From Burkholderia sp. H160 (GTDB lineage Bacteria > Pseudomonadota > Gammaproteobacteria > Burkholderiales > Burkholderiaceae): a stretch of DNA of 64,000 nucleotides. Every line of letters starts with the position of its first letter. Position 1 is the first letter of the stretch. Both the position numbers and the translations under genes were made by a program. Shown here piece by piece: positions 1-8,809 of this stretch. The notes below the pieces were generated by a model. The model was not told where the DNA came from, searched no databases, and saw only the letters and a list, made by a program, of their open reading frames with translations. The stretch lies in the NCBI GenBank assembly GCA_000173575.1, contig ABYL01000022.1:1-64000 (forward strand), in the 5' to 3' direction.

Positions 1-1
1 A

Positions 2-469
2 TCGGTCGATATGATCGTGCCGTTCGGTTTCGCTGGTTCAATCAAGGCTGCACGCGTGGCCAGCGTCACGATGGGCCGGATCAATCTGCAAATGCACGAG
101 GCGCAAGCGTTCAATCCAAGGCTGGGCGGGCACACACTTCTCAACCACGTTGACAAGGACGAAGCATGGCTCAGGGAGCGACTGAAACGCGACTTGCATA
201 TCGCCGCGGCATCATCATTTACAGATATCCGGCAGGCAGAATGGGCTATTACGGAAGCGATGCGCGCCAATGCCACTAGAATAAAGACGTGGACAACATC
301 ACCGCGTAACGATTTGACACTATTCGAAGACGTTGGAAGAAACGTTGGAAATGTGGTGATCAGAAAATCAGGAGAATATAGACCCGCGAGCCGGGTCAAG
401 GTGATCCTCCGCTATCAGACCTACAATGGCATGCCTTATTATGTCCTGACAGCGATGCTTGTCGCGTAA
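2..469 (+). CDS. C-terminal end of a polymorphic/contact-dependent toxin, RNase A-like (CdiA-CT) domain, partial
   Basis: The reading frame is open to the left edge, so only the last ~155 residues of a larger toxin are visible. The tail resembles the bacterial CdiA-CT RNase A-like domain: a GGHTLLNHV segment with the expected active-site His, DEAWLRERL, an SSFTD helix cap followed by an AEWAITEAM helix, and the terminal block MPYYVLTAML. Family knowledge: such domains are delivered into neighbouring cells by CdiA, Rhs or T6SS carriers and cleave RNA. The short hydrophobic, alanine-rich stretch before the domain (IVPFGFAGSIKAA) is probably the junction to the delivery part, whose type cannot be seen. 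The immunity-like gene starts 17 bases downstream, the usual order for toxin-immunity pairs. The domain call is fairly sure; the carrier class is not known. Confidence 0.72.
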   Translation, partial: SVDMIVPFGFAGSIKAARVASVTMGRINLQMHEAQAFNPRLGGHTLLNHVDKDEAWLRERLKRDLHIAAASSFTDIRQAEWAITEAMRANATRIKTWTTSPRNDLTLFEDVGRNVGNVVIRKSGEYRPASRVKVILRYQTYNGMPYYVLTAMLVA

Positions 470-486
470 CATTCCACAACACAGTC

Positions 487-777
487 ATGAACTACGGGAC
501 GTATAACAATCTCGAACAGTTGATCATGGGACGATTCCATGAGGACTATTCGATCTATGGAAATTCGATACCGGAACTCGTTCTCTCCTATAAGGCGGGG
601 ATGACCGAGGACGAAAGAGTCTCGATGCTGGAAGAGATAGTCCGATTCCAGAAGGTCAACTCAAACTGTCTGGATATGGCGTTTGATGATCTCTTTGGAA
701 GCCATTGCGATCCGAGTCTTTGGGGGCACACTGCGGCCTCGTTCCTTGACGAGTTGAAACGTCTTCTGAGCGAGTAA
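487..777 (+). CDS. CdiI-like immunity protein
   Basis: A 96-residue acidic protein encoded directly after the toxin tail. It begins with a NLEQLIMGRFHEDYSIYG segment, which resembles the family of CdiI immunity proteins that open with a 'hydrophobic-FHxDW/Y' motif, and it continues as a small helical protein (DERVSMLEEIV, AASFLDELKRLL). By family knowledge it should bind the cognate RNase domain and protect the producer from sibling cells. No strong Shine-Dalgarno is visible before the ATG, so it may be translated by coupling with the toxin 17 bases upstream. Its acidic composition suits binding to a basic RNase. Base use is less GC-rich than the chromosomal genes that follow, as is common for exchanged toxin-immunity cassettes. 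Confidence 0.7.
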   Translation: MNYGTYNNLEQLIMGRFHEDYSIYGNSIPELVLSYKAGMTEDERVSMLEEIVRFQKVNSNCLDMAFDDLFGSHCDPSLWGHTAASFLDELKRLLSE

Positions 778-826
778 TCCACTGGTCGCCGAAGAGGGTT
801 GCTAGATGCCACCCGCGCGGCGCACT

Positions 827-866
827 AAAAAAAAACGGAGCGAAAGCCATTCGACTTTCGCTCCGT
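827..866 (-). terminator. Rho-independent terminator of the bceR-side operon
   Basis: A perfect 12-bp inverted repeat (arms 835-846 and 855-866, 8-base loop). Read on the minus strand it is followed at once by nine T residues (827-835 as A on the plus strand). It lies 57 bases past the stop codon of the minus-strand glycosyltransferase gene, so it ends that operon. It also separates the operon from the toxin-immunity cassette. Confidence 0.9.
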
Positions 867-922
867 CACGCCAGGCAAGGACTGGCCAAGCCCCCGTCTA
901 CCCTCGCGTAAAAAGCACCGCT

Positions 923-3376
923 TTACCGCGTTGCCACACCCTTCAGAATCTGCGCGACCCCCTCCACATAGCTACGCGTACCAAAGCGCTCCTGCGCGGT
1001 CCGATAGCCGTTGGTCACCAGCTTGTTGCGCAACTCGTCGTTCGAGCGCAATTCAGCGAGCGTATCGGCAAGCGCATGCGCATCGCCCGGCGTACACAGC
1101 ACGCCGTTTTCATAGTCGTCGATGATTTCGAGCACCCCGCCCGCGCGCGACGCCACGACCGGCCGCTGCGCGAGCATGCCCTCGACGATCACCCGGCCGA
1201 ACGGCTCCGGCGTGATCGACGTATGCACGACCGCGTCCACCGCGCACATGCAGGCCGCAATATCGTGCTGGAAGCCCAGAAAATGCACGCGTGAGCCGAG
1301 CTTGTGCGCCGCGACGAAGGCACGCAGCTCGCTCTCGTACTGGTCCTCGCCGAACAGCGCCGCGCCGACCAGCACCGCATGCATCTGCGGATTGAGCACC
1401 ATCGCTTCGAGCAGCACATGCTGCCCCTTCCAGCGCGCGAGCCGGCTGAACGAGCCGACGAGGAACGCGTCGCCCGGCAGATTCAGGCGCTCGCGCAGCA
1501 CCGCTTGCGGCACCGTGCGCAACGCGTCGAACGGCTCCGCCGCAATGCCATTGAACACGACGTCGATGCGCTTGCTGTCGAACCGCGTGAGCTTCGCGAA
1601 CGCGTGCGCCGACGCGGCCGAATTGGCGATCACATGTGTAAGGCCAAGCCGCGCGCACCACTTGATGATCGCAAGCTGCTTGCCGCCGAAATGCTCAGCG
1701 CTGACGATATCACGCAGATGCCAAACCACCGGCCGTCTCGCGAGCTTGCCCGCCAGTGCGCCGATCACCATCGCGCGCTGCGTGTTCGCGTAGATCACAT
1801 CGACCTTGCGCGCGCGTTTCGCGGTTGCACGCACGAGTGAGATCAGCCCCTTCAAGGCCTGACCTTTCGGCAGTGAACCGCCCTGCTTGCGCACGTTTTT
1901 CAGCACGCCGGCATCGAGTACGGAGACCTCGACGCCGGTCTTCTGGAGTGCGGTGTGAAACGGGCCATCGTCGAACAGCACGACCTCGATGCGCGAGCGC
2001 AACGCCTTGACGATTTCGAGCAGGGACAGCTCGGCGCCGCCGAGCACGCCGCTCTGATCGACGGCGAGAATGCGCGGCACGTTCGTGACGGCCTGCCCGG
2101 ACGACCGATACGGAACGTATGCCGGCAGCGTCGCCGTGCGCAGCGCGGGCACCGACGCGCGCACCTGCGCGAAGAAGCGCTCGCGAAAATGCGCGGCCGA
2201 GAACTGCTCGGCGTTGCCGCGGCAATTCTCGGGCAGGAACCGGTGCGCGAGTTCGTCGAAGCGCTTGACCGCCGCGATGATCGAATCGGTGTTCTGTTCA
2301 TCGAAGAACATGCCAGTCGGCTTCGGCTCGGTCAGATCGCGCACGGTTTCGAGCGCCCCGCCCTTGCCGTATGCAATGACCGGCGTGCCGCAGGCCTGCG
2401 CCTCGACCACCGAAATGCCGAAGTCCTCTTCGGCCGCGAACACGAAAGCCTTTGCGCGGCTCATGCGGTCCTTCAGCACCTGGAACGGCTGATAGCCCAT
2501 GATCTCGACGTTCGGTCCCGCCTTCGCGCGAATCTTCTCCATGTCGGGTCCGTCGCCGATCACGACGAGCTTGCGCTCGGGCATGTGCGCGAACGCCTCG
2601 ACGATCAGATCGATCTTCTTATACGGCACCATGCGCGACGCGGTTAGATAAAAGTCTTCCTTCTCCGTACACAGCGAAAAAGCCTCGACGTCGACCGGCG
2701 GAAAGATCACCTCGGCGTCGCGCTGATACACCTTTTTGATCCGTCGCGCGATGAACGCCGAGTTCGCCACGAAGCCGTCGACCGAATTCGAGGTGCGGAT
2801 ATCCCAGTTGCGGATGTAATGCAGAATCAGCCGCGCGAGGGCCGACTTCGGCCCGTTGGTCAGCTTCGACTGCTGCAGATACTGGTGCTGCAAATCCCAC
2901 GCATAGCGGATCGGCGAATGCACGTAGCTGATATGCACCTGGTCCGGGCCCGTCAGAATGCCCTTCGCGACCGCATGGCTGCTCGAAATCACGACGTCAT
3001 ACGCGGACACGTCGAGCTGTTCGATCGCGAGCGGCATCAGCGGCAGATACGAGCGGTACTTGCTGCGCGCGAGCGGCAGCTTCTGGATGAACGACGTCGT
3101 CACCGGTTTTCCGCGCAGGAAGCTGCGGTCGTCGAGAAAGTCCACGAGGCTGAACAGGTCCGCATCCGGGAAGCAGGCGATGATCTGCTCGAGCACTTTC
3201 TCCGCGCCCGCATAGGTGACGAGCCAGTCGTGCACGATTGCGATGCGCACGTTTTTGTTCTCGCGTAGCGCGCTGCGGCGCGGCGCCGGCTGCACGCCGG
3301 GCACGCTCGTGAGTTCGTCGAACGCGCTGCGCGTCGCGGGCCTCAACAGGTTGTTTTCAAGGACGTCGTGATTCAT
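923..3376 (-). CDS. bceR: Two-domain family 4 glycosyltransferase (BceR-like)
   Basis: An 817-residue protein with two consecutive GT4 (GT-B fold) glycosyltransferases. The first spans about residues 42-420 and opens with VRIAIVHDWL, with an EDFGISVVEAQACG donor-site motif. The second spans about 430-817 and opens with RILAVDQSGVLGGAE, with an EPFGRVIVEGMLA motif. Each shows the E-x7-E nucleotide-sugar signature, so each half probably adds one sugar to the lipid-linked repeat unit at the cytoplasmic face of the membrane. The ATG at 3376 is chosen because it overlaps the stop of the flippase gene (ATGA); the frame stays open upstream but without a plausible start. A fused pair of this type beside a flippase and gmd matches bceR of the cepacian bce-II cluster. 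The sugars transferred cannot be read from sequence. Confidence 0.85.
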   Translation of the reverse strand: MNHDVLENNLLRPATRSAFDELTSVPGVQPAPRRSALRENKNVRIAIVHDWLVTYAGAEKVLEQIIACFPDADLFSLVDFLDDRSFLRGKPVTTSFIQKLPLARSKYRSYLPLMPLAIEQLDVSAYDVVISSSHAVAKGILTGPDQVHISYVHSPIRYAWDLQHQYLQQSKLTNGPKSALARLILHYIRNWDIRTSNSVDGFVANSAFIARRIKKVYQRDAEVIFPPVDVEAFSLCTEKEDFYLTASRMVPYKKIDLIVEAFAHMPERKLVVIGDGPDMEKIRAKAGPNVEIMGYQPFQVLKDRMSRAKAFVFAAEEDFGISVVEAQACGTPVIAYGKGGALETVRDLTEPKPTGMFFDEQNTDSIIAAVKRFDELAHRFLPENCRGNAEQFSAAHFRERFFAQVRASVPALRTATLPAYVPYRSSGQAVTNVPRILAVDQSGVLGGAELSLLEIVKALRSRIEVVLFDDGPFHTALQKTGVEVSVLDAGVLKNVRKQGGSLPKGQALKGLISLVRATAKRARKVDVIYANTQRAMVIGALAGKLARRPVVWHLRDIVSAEHFGGKQLAIIKWCARLGLTHVIANSAASAHAFAKLTRFDSKRIDVVFNGIAAEPFDALRTVPQAVLRERLNLPGDAFLVGSFSRLARWKGQHVLLEAMVLNPQMHAVLVGAALFGEDQYESELRAFVAAHKLGSRVHFLGFQHDIAACMCAVDAVVHTSITPEPFGRVIVEGMLAQRPVVASRAGGVLEIIDDYENGVLCTPGDAHALADTLAELRSNDELRNKLVTNGYRTAQERFGTRSYVEGVAQILKGVATR

Positions 3377-4839
3377 GCGCTTTTCCTCGGATTCAGTCGC
3401 AACAGCAGTGAACGCGCAAGATTGCGCAAAGCGGGCGTCATCGTGAGCGACCATGCGACGTTCGCGCCGACCATCAACACGCCCGCGGCGATCGCGAGCG
3501 CGAGGCTCGGCAGGAAACTCGCGAGCCACAGGCTGGCGAGCAGAAAGGTGAGATGGGCGAGCATGTCGAGTACGATCTGGCGCGAGCGGATCGCGGCGAA
3601 ATGCAGCAGCACCGCGTAGTCGAACAGCGCGCGAGCGGCGACCGCGACCGCCGCGCCCGTCAACCCGAAATGCGTGATGCCGAGCCACAACGCGCCGGCG
3701 AAAAACGGCAGCTCGACGAGGCCGACGCGCGCGGCGGTGGCGGGATCGACCTGCGACTGGATCAGGATGCGCGTGACGTTGGCCTGACCCACGAGCCACA
3801 CGGCGACGATCATGATGCGACCCACGGGCGCCGCGACCGTCGCGATCTCGTTGCCGACCCACAGATGCAGGAACGGTTCGAGCACCAGCATCGCGACGAG
3901 CGCGACCGGCGTGAACACGCCATTGAGAAATTCGAGCGACTGCTGGGTGATCGTGTCGGCATCCGCGCGGCCGACCGCGGACAAGCGCGGAAACAGCGTG
4001 CGCACCATCGCGGTCGGCACGATGTTCAGGCGCGTGACGAGGTTCTGCGGCACCGTGTAGTACGTGACGAAACGCGCGCCCAAGCGCGAGCCGAGCATTA
4101 CGCGATCGAGCGAATCGGCGACCATCGTCGTCACGCTCGCGATCAGCATCCAGCCGCCGAAGTTGAACAGCCCCTTCGCGACGCCGAGCTGTGGCGGCAG
4201 AATGCTGCGTATCTCAAGCACTTTCAGCGCCGAGCGGCCAAGCAGCGCCGCCGCGAGAATCCGCGCGACCACCGCCGCGGCGAGCACGTTCTGCAAGGTC
4301 GCGCCGAGCCACCACGCGGCACCGAGCGGCAGCAACTGGAACAGGAACGTGCCGATCGTCTGGTTCGTGTTGTAGACGCCGAAGCGTTCCGCGCCGTTGA
4401 TCGCGCCCGCGAACACCCATGAGACGTTCGCGATCGGAATCGCGACCGCGAGCCACGGCAGCGCCATATAAACCTCGTGCTGCAGCTCGGGCGATACCTT
4501 CGTGAAATACGCGGTGTAGAGGAACGCGCCGAAGTAAATGATCAGACCGCCGATCACGCCGGTCGTCAGATTGAGCCACGTCGCGCTCCAGAACACGCGG
4601 GCGCTCTCGTGCTGATCGCCCGACGCGCGCGCTTTCGAAATATGGTTTTGCGCGGCCATGCTCATGCCGAGATCGAGAATCCCGAAGTAGCCGATCAGCG
4701 TCCACACGAGACTGATCACGCCGTAGCGCTCGACGCCGAGCAGCCGGATATACGACGGCACGGTCACGAGCGACACGAACGTCGGCAGCACGAGCCCGAA
4801 AAAATTGATCGCTACGTTCCTGAGAATGCCTTTGTCCAT
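3373..4839 (-). CDS. bceQ: Polysaccharide repeat-unit flippase, Wzx family (BceQ-like)
   Basis: A 488-residue, very hydrophobic protein with about 12-14 predicted membrane helices. It starts MDKGILRNVAINFFGL, typical of the MOP/Wzx flippases that move undecaprenyl-linked repeat units from the cytoplasmic to the periplasmic leaflet. Charged residues are confined to short loops and the C-terminus. An AAGGGA Shine-Dalgarno sits just before the ATG. The gene is translationally coupled to the downstream two-domain glycosyltransferase by a 4-base overlap. Its place between that gene and the secreted beta-propeller gene matches the bceP-Q-R order of the cepacian bce-II cluster. The substrate is inferred from context. 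Confidence 0.85.
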   Translation of the reverse strand: MDKGILRNVAINFFGLVLPTFVSLVTVPSYIRLLGVERYGVISLVWTLIGYFGILDLGMSMAAQNHISKARASGDQHESARVFWSATWLNLTTGVIGGLIIYFGAFLYTAYFTKVSPELQHEVYMALPWLAVAIPIANVSWVFAGAINGAERFGVYNTNQTIGTFLFQLLPLGAAWWLGATLQNVLAAAVVARILAAALLGRSALKVLEIRSILPPQLGVAKGLFNFGGWMLIASVTTMVADSLDRVMLGSRLGARFVTYYTVPQNLVTRLNIVPTAMVRTLFPRLSAVGRADADTITQQSLEFLNGVFTPVALVAMLVLEPFLHLWVGNEIATVAAPVGRIMIVAVWLVGQANVTRILIQSQVDPATAARVGLVELPFFAGALWLGITHFGLTGAAVAVAARALFDYAVLLHFAAIRSRQIVLDMLAHLTFLLASLWLASFLPSLALAIAAGVLMVGANVAWSLTMTPALRNLARSLLLRLNPRKSA

Positions 4840-4901
4840 CGAATCCCTTGGGTTTTGCGGTTAGGTTGCGTGCAGAGCCGCATCATTGTCGTCAGCGGCC
4901 A

Positions 4902-7115
4902 TCAAGGCTTCCAGCGGTACATCAACACCTTGCCGCGCGCGTCTTCCTCGACGAACACGAGGTACTCACCATCGCTGCCGCCGTTGCCACGTCTAGCGGC
5001 GCTGATCCCGTTCGGCACGTCGACCCAGCCCGACGCGCGCCCCACTTCGGCGCCCGGCCGGATCACGCCGAGTTCCTTGCCGCTGTCCTTGTCCCACACG
5101 TGCACCGCGCCGACCGGCTCGACGCCGAACACGTATTGCCCCTCGACGGTGAGGCCGATGATCGTCGCGATGGGCTTGCTCTGGGTCTGCCAGGGCAACG
5201 TGATCGCATACCGCTGCACCGGCGTGCCGCTCGACCATTTGTCATAGCGCACCAGCACGCGCCCCACTTCTTTCCAGAAGCCCTGCGCGGTTGGCATATC
5301 GGCCGTATAGCCGCTCACGTACATCGTGTCGGTGTCGGGTTCGTAGATCGCGCGATGCAGCTCGGTGAACGGCTGCGGCACCGGGTACTGGGTCAGGTTC
5401 GAATACGAGTAGACCGGGTTGCCCTTCGCATCGAGTCCGCCGAAACGGAAGCGATAGATGCCCTTCGTATCCCGCGCGCGCCAGATGTCGCCAGCGGTAT
5501 CGACCCACCAGCCCCAGCCGCCCGCGAGCTTCGTGCCGCTCGTGTTCGGCGTGAATTCGTCGCGATCGAAGCGGCCGTCGCCATTCGTATCGCGCCAGAT
5601 CCAGTCGCCGCCCGGCGGCGCATTCGGCACCTTCTCGACCGCGCGCTCGCGGCCTGCGATAAAGCCGGAAGGAATCGCGGTCTCGCCATCATGCTGCGGA
5701 TCGAAGCGATAGATCTTCAGATGGTCCGCGTACATGTCGGTTAGATAAAGGAACGTGCGCCCCTTTAGCCGCCGCGCGATCGGCAGGCCCGGATACTGGT
5801 CGGTGTGAAACACCGGATCGTCCGGGTACCTGAAGCGGTTCGACAGGAATCCCGCATATTTCCAGTCCTGTCCGGGCGGCTTCGACAGATCGAGTTCGAA
5901 GCGCTTGTTGCCCGTATAAACACTGTCGGGCCTGGCCGGATCGATCCACGCGCCGTCGACGAACAGCAGCCCCTCGAGCTGCCAGTTGCGTTTGCCGGTC
6001 GGCGCATAGCTTTCGAGCGTCGCGCCAAGACCCGCGCCGATCGGCTCGTAACGCCGACCGATGCCGTTCGTCGACACATACACGTTGCCGCGCGCATCGA
6101 CACCGACTCCGGTCAACCCATTGAAGCGCAACGGCCCCGGCTTGCCCGCGACGCCGCTGAAAATGCCGCCGCGCTCGCCGAGCGTGCCCGACTCCGCATA
6201 ATGGCCGTCGTGCTTCGTGAAGAACAGCACCTGCTGGCGCGGACCGTTGTCGGCGATCAGGATGCGGCCTTGTGCATCGACGGCAACGTCGACCGCGGCC
6301 GAATCGGCCGGCAGCGTAAAGTTCTCGTCGAGGCGCTGGCCCGCCGCCGTGTAATGCTCGATGCCCGGCGCGCGTTCGCTGCGCGTGCCACTGAGTACCC
6401 ATAAGGTGCCGTCGGGCGCGAGCGCGATACGGCCTGGCTCGTGCACGCTCCACGTCGCCTTCTGCTGCATCGACTCGGCATCGTAGACTTCGATGCGATT
6501 GCGCGCGGTATTCGCCGCGAACAGCGTCGTATCGTTCGCGGCGAGCCCGCCGATTGCCGCGTCCGTTCCGGTCGGCTCTTCGTTCATCATCAGAAAACCG
6601 GCCGCGAGCTGCGCATGCGGGTCCGCGTTTTTCAAGGCCGGCTGGAACGGCGCGACGCGTTTCGGATCGTTGATCAGGCGCCGCGAAATGCCGAACCATT
6701 GCTTGCCCTTCTCCGGCCAGACGCCCGGCTCGACCAGATGCCCCTTCTCATTGCCGACCGCAATCGCGACGAACGCGTACTTGCGATTGACCGCGATCGC
6801 ATTGCCGCCGGCATTGCCCCAGCCGTGCGTGCCGCCCGCGAAGCCGAGCATCTTGCCGTCCTGATAGACGCTCGCTTCGGCGCCGCTTTCGTCCCACGGC
6901 GCGTTCGTGTACACCTTGCCGTCGGGCGTGACCGCGATCGCGGTGATGTTGATCTGCGTCCACGTTCCATCGCCAAAGCCGAAGCTGTTGCCGATCCACG
7001 ACGTCTTCGCGTTCAACGCGGTTTCGGCGCAAGCCGGTATTCCAGCCGATGCCGCGATCAGTGCGGCACCACACGCCGTCAGCGCGAACCAGCTTTTGAA
7101 CGTGAAACGAGGCAA
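4902..7115 (-). CDS. Secreted NHL/beta-propeller-like protein with an EF-hand loop, polysaccharide locus
   Basis: A 737-residue exported protein. I start it at a TTG (7115) because GGAGG lies the right distance upstream and the start gives a clean signal peptide (basic PRFTFKSW, hydrophobic core, cleavage near ACAETA). An in-frame ATG 99 bases further upstream would bury that signal. The mature part is built from repeated short beta segments of the type ITAIAVTPDGKVYT, IALAPDGTLWVLSG, VDARGNVYVSTNG and TIIGLTVEGQYVFGV, as in NHL/SMP-30-like propellers. Residues about 509-520 (DTNGDGRFDRDE) are a textbook EF-hand calcium loop. Its position suggests a periplasmic or extracellular role with the polysaccharide, such as binding, lyase or processing. 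By gene order it occupies the bceP slot, but I cannot confirm equivalence. No catalytic residues could be assigned. Confidence 0.7.
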   Translation of the reverse strand: MPRFTFKSWFALTACGAALIAASAGIPACAETALNAKTSWIGNSFGFGDGTWTQINITAIAVTPDGKVYTNAPWDESGAEASVYQDGKMLGFAGGTHGWGNAGGNAIAVNRKYAFVAIAVGNEKGHLVEPGVWPEKGKQWFGISRRLINDPKRVAPFQPALKNADPHAQLAAGFLMMNEEPTGTDAAIGGLAANDTTLFAANTARNRIEVYDAESMQQKATWSVHEPGRIALAPDGTLWVLSGTRSERAPGIEHYTAAGQRLDENFTLPADSAAVDVAVDAQGRILIADNGPRQQVLFFTKHDGHYAESGTLGERGGIFSGVAGKPGPLRFNGLTGVGVDARGNVYVSTNGIGRRYEPIGAGLGATLESYAPTGKRNWQLEGLLFVDGAWIDPARPDSVYTGNKRFELDLSKPPGQDWKYAGFLSNRFRYPDDPVFHTDQYPGLPIARRLKGRTFLYLTDMYADHLKIYRFDPQHDGETAIPSGFIAGRERAVEKVPNAPPGGDWIWRDTNGDGRFDRDEFTPNTSGTKLAGGWGWWVDTAGDIWRARDTKGIYRFRFGGLDAKGNPVYSYSNLTQYPVPQPFTELHRAIYEPDTDTMYVSGYTADMPTAQGFWKEVGRVLVRYDKWSSGTPVQRYAITLPWQTQSKPIATIIGLTVEGQYVFGVEPVGAVHVWDKDSGKELGVIRPGAEVGRASGWVDVPNGISAARRGNGGSDGEYLVFVEEDARGKVLMYRWKP

Positions 7116-7726
7116 GGCGAATCCTCCAGTCGATGTTCGGTCAACGCGACGCACGCAGACCTGTACCCGCGCGGGGCGAAATTCGGTGATGTGGCAAAGC
7201 GGATCGAAGCGCAAGCGCTTGAAGAGCAGCGCCTGAAACCACGCGAGAGAACGAGTGGAAGGGTGGCCGCTGCGGGCGGCCCGGCCGGACAGCCTTCCAC
7301 ACGGCTACGTTACGCGGAAAGAATGCGCCGACGAAAATCGAAAATAATTCAAAAATATTCGTCTGCTTAAACGTCAATAAAGAAACGTTTTTTTAAATTC
7401 GATAAAAATACGATCCGAGCCGGCGCCCGGTTCTGGTGCGGCGATTTCTCCCTTCTTTACCGATGTGGAATCACGCAATCCGCATTTATTACGGCGCACC
7501 CGATTCGTCCAGCATAAACATATAAATCCCGCGTCAATGGCTAAAGAAATACCCTGTTTCAATCTGATTCAATTAGCCAATTCATGCTGGTTTTTTCGTG
7601 AATTTCTTTTCCCTAAAATCGATTGCACTCCCGTTGCGACGCGAAGCGCGCGCCTGTTCGTCAGCCATTGTCTGCGAACCGCGCGGCCCTTCGCCCGGCC
7701 CATCCGCTTTACACCATGGACGGTTC
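7116..7726. other. Divergent intergenic promoter region between the two bce-II-like arms
   Basis: About 610 bases without a convincing gene. The central part (roughly 7320-7620) is clearly richer in A/T than the surrounding genes. It should carry the promoters of the minus-strand propeller-flippase-glycosyltransferase arm and of the plus-strand acyltransferase-hydrolase-gmd arm. A small inverted repeat AAACGT...ACGTTT followed by T residues lies near 7370. I could not pick out -35/-10 boxes with confidence. The short frames here overlap each other and lack coding character. Confidence 0.55.
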
Positions 7727-8809
7727 ATGACAGCCAGCGCATTGCCCCTCGCGCCCTCCCATTCCCGCATCGTGCAGCTCGATGGCCTGCGGGCGATCGC
7801 CGTGCTCGCCGTGTTCGCGCAGCACGCGCTGAAGGCGCCGCTGTGGATGGGCGTCGATCTGTTTTTCGTTTTGAGCGGATTTCTGATCAGCGGCATCCTG
7901 CTCGATCGCAAGTCGCGTCAGCAGTCGTATTTCAGCTATTTCTATGCACGCCGCGCGCGCCGCATCCTGCCGCCGTACCTGCTGTTGATGGCCGTGTCGT
8001 CGCTGCTGTTCGGCCTCGCGTGGGCGCAGCACTGGTACTGGTACGCGTTTTTCGCGACCAATATCGGCGATGCGCTGAATCAAAGCGGTCACGACAGCCT
8101 CAACGTGCTGTGGTCGCTCGCGGTCGAAGAGCAGTTCTATATCTTCTGGCCGTTCGTGATCCTACTCGTGCCCGAGCGTCTGCTCGGGCTGGTGGCCGCC
8201 GCGCTGATCGTGCTGGTGCCGCTGCTGCGCGCGGTCGCGACGCCGTGGTTCGATTCGTTCTGGCCGATCTATTACCTGACGCCGTTCCGCATGGATCTGC
8301 TCGCGGCCGGTGCGCTGCTGGCGGTTGCCGTGCGGCGCGATCGCAACGCGCTCGAACCGTTCAAGCCACTCGCGGTGCTCGGCGCGCTGGCCGCGCTCGC
8401 GGTGCTGGCGTGGCTGCATCTGCACTTCCCGCGTTTTCGCGCGGCCAATACGCCGCTGTCGAATGCGGCGCTTTATAGCGTGTCGCTGGTGCTGTGCACG
8501 TCGATCGTCGTGATCGCGCTGCAAAGCAAGGGCATCGTGAAGCGCTTCCTGTGCAATCGCGTGCTCGTTTATATCGGCACCATCAGCTACACGATCTATC
8601 TGATCCACCTGAGCGTGCTGTACATGGTGTGGCCGCTGCATCTGAATCGCTATCTGAGCGCCGCGATCGCGCTCGCGATCACGCTGGTGTACGCGAGCAT
8701 CACGTGGTTCGCGTTCGAGAAGCGGCTGATTTTCGGTGCGCGCGGCGCAAGACTGACGGCCAGCGCCGGCGCCAACGTTGCGCGGCAAGCGCCGCAAAGC
8801 CGCGCATGA
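7727..8809 (+). CDS. Acyltransferase family 3 membrane O-acyltransferase (BceO-like)
   Basis: A 360-residue integral membrane protein of the acyltransferase-3 (OafA/NodX) family, which moves acetyl or other acyl groups onto polysaccharides. It begins RIVQLDGLRAIAVLAVFAQH, the usual family opening in which the His is the likely active-site residue. It continues with a WMGVDLFFVLSGFLISG helix, an RRARRILPPY arginine loop and VLWSLAVEEQFYIFWP, all family hallmarks, and about ten membrane helices follow. The ATG at 7727 gives the usual length; a frame running 43 codons further upstream reads through non-coding-like sequence. The stop overlaps the start of the SGNH hydrolase gene (ATGA). The product probably acylates the exopolysaccharide repeat unit. 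By order it matches bceO, but the acceptor is unknown. Confidence 0.82.
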   Translation: MTASALPLAPSHSRIVQLDGLRAIAVLAVFAQHALKAPLWMGVDLFFVLSGFLISGILLDRKSRQQSYFSYFYARRARRILPPYLLLMAVSSLLFGLAWAQHWYWYAFFATNIGDALNQSGHDSLNVLWSLAVEEQFYIFWPFVILLVPERLLGLVAAALIVLVPLLRAVATPWFDSFWPIYYLTPFRMDLLAAGALLAVAVRRDRNALEPFKPLAVLGALAALAVLAWLHLHFPRFRAANTPLSNAALYSVSLVLCTSIVVIALQSKGIVKRFLCNRVLVYIGTISYTIYLIHLSVLYMVWPLHLNRYLSAAIALAITLVYASITWFAFEKRLIFGARGARLTASAGANVARQAPQSRA

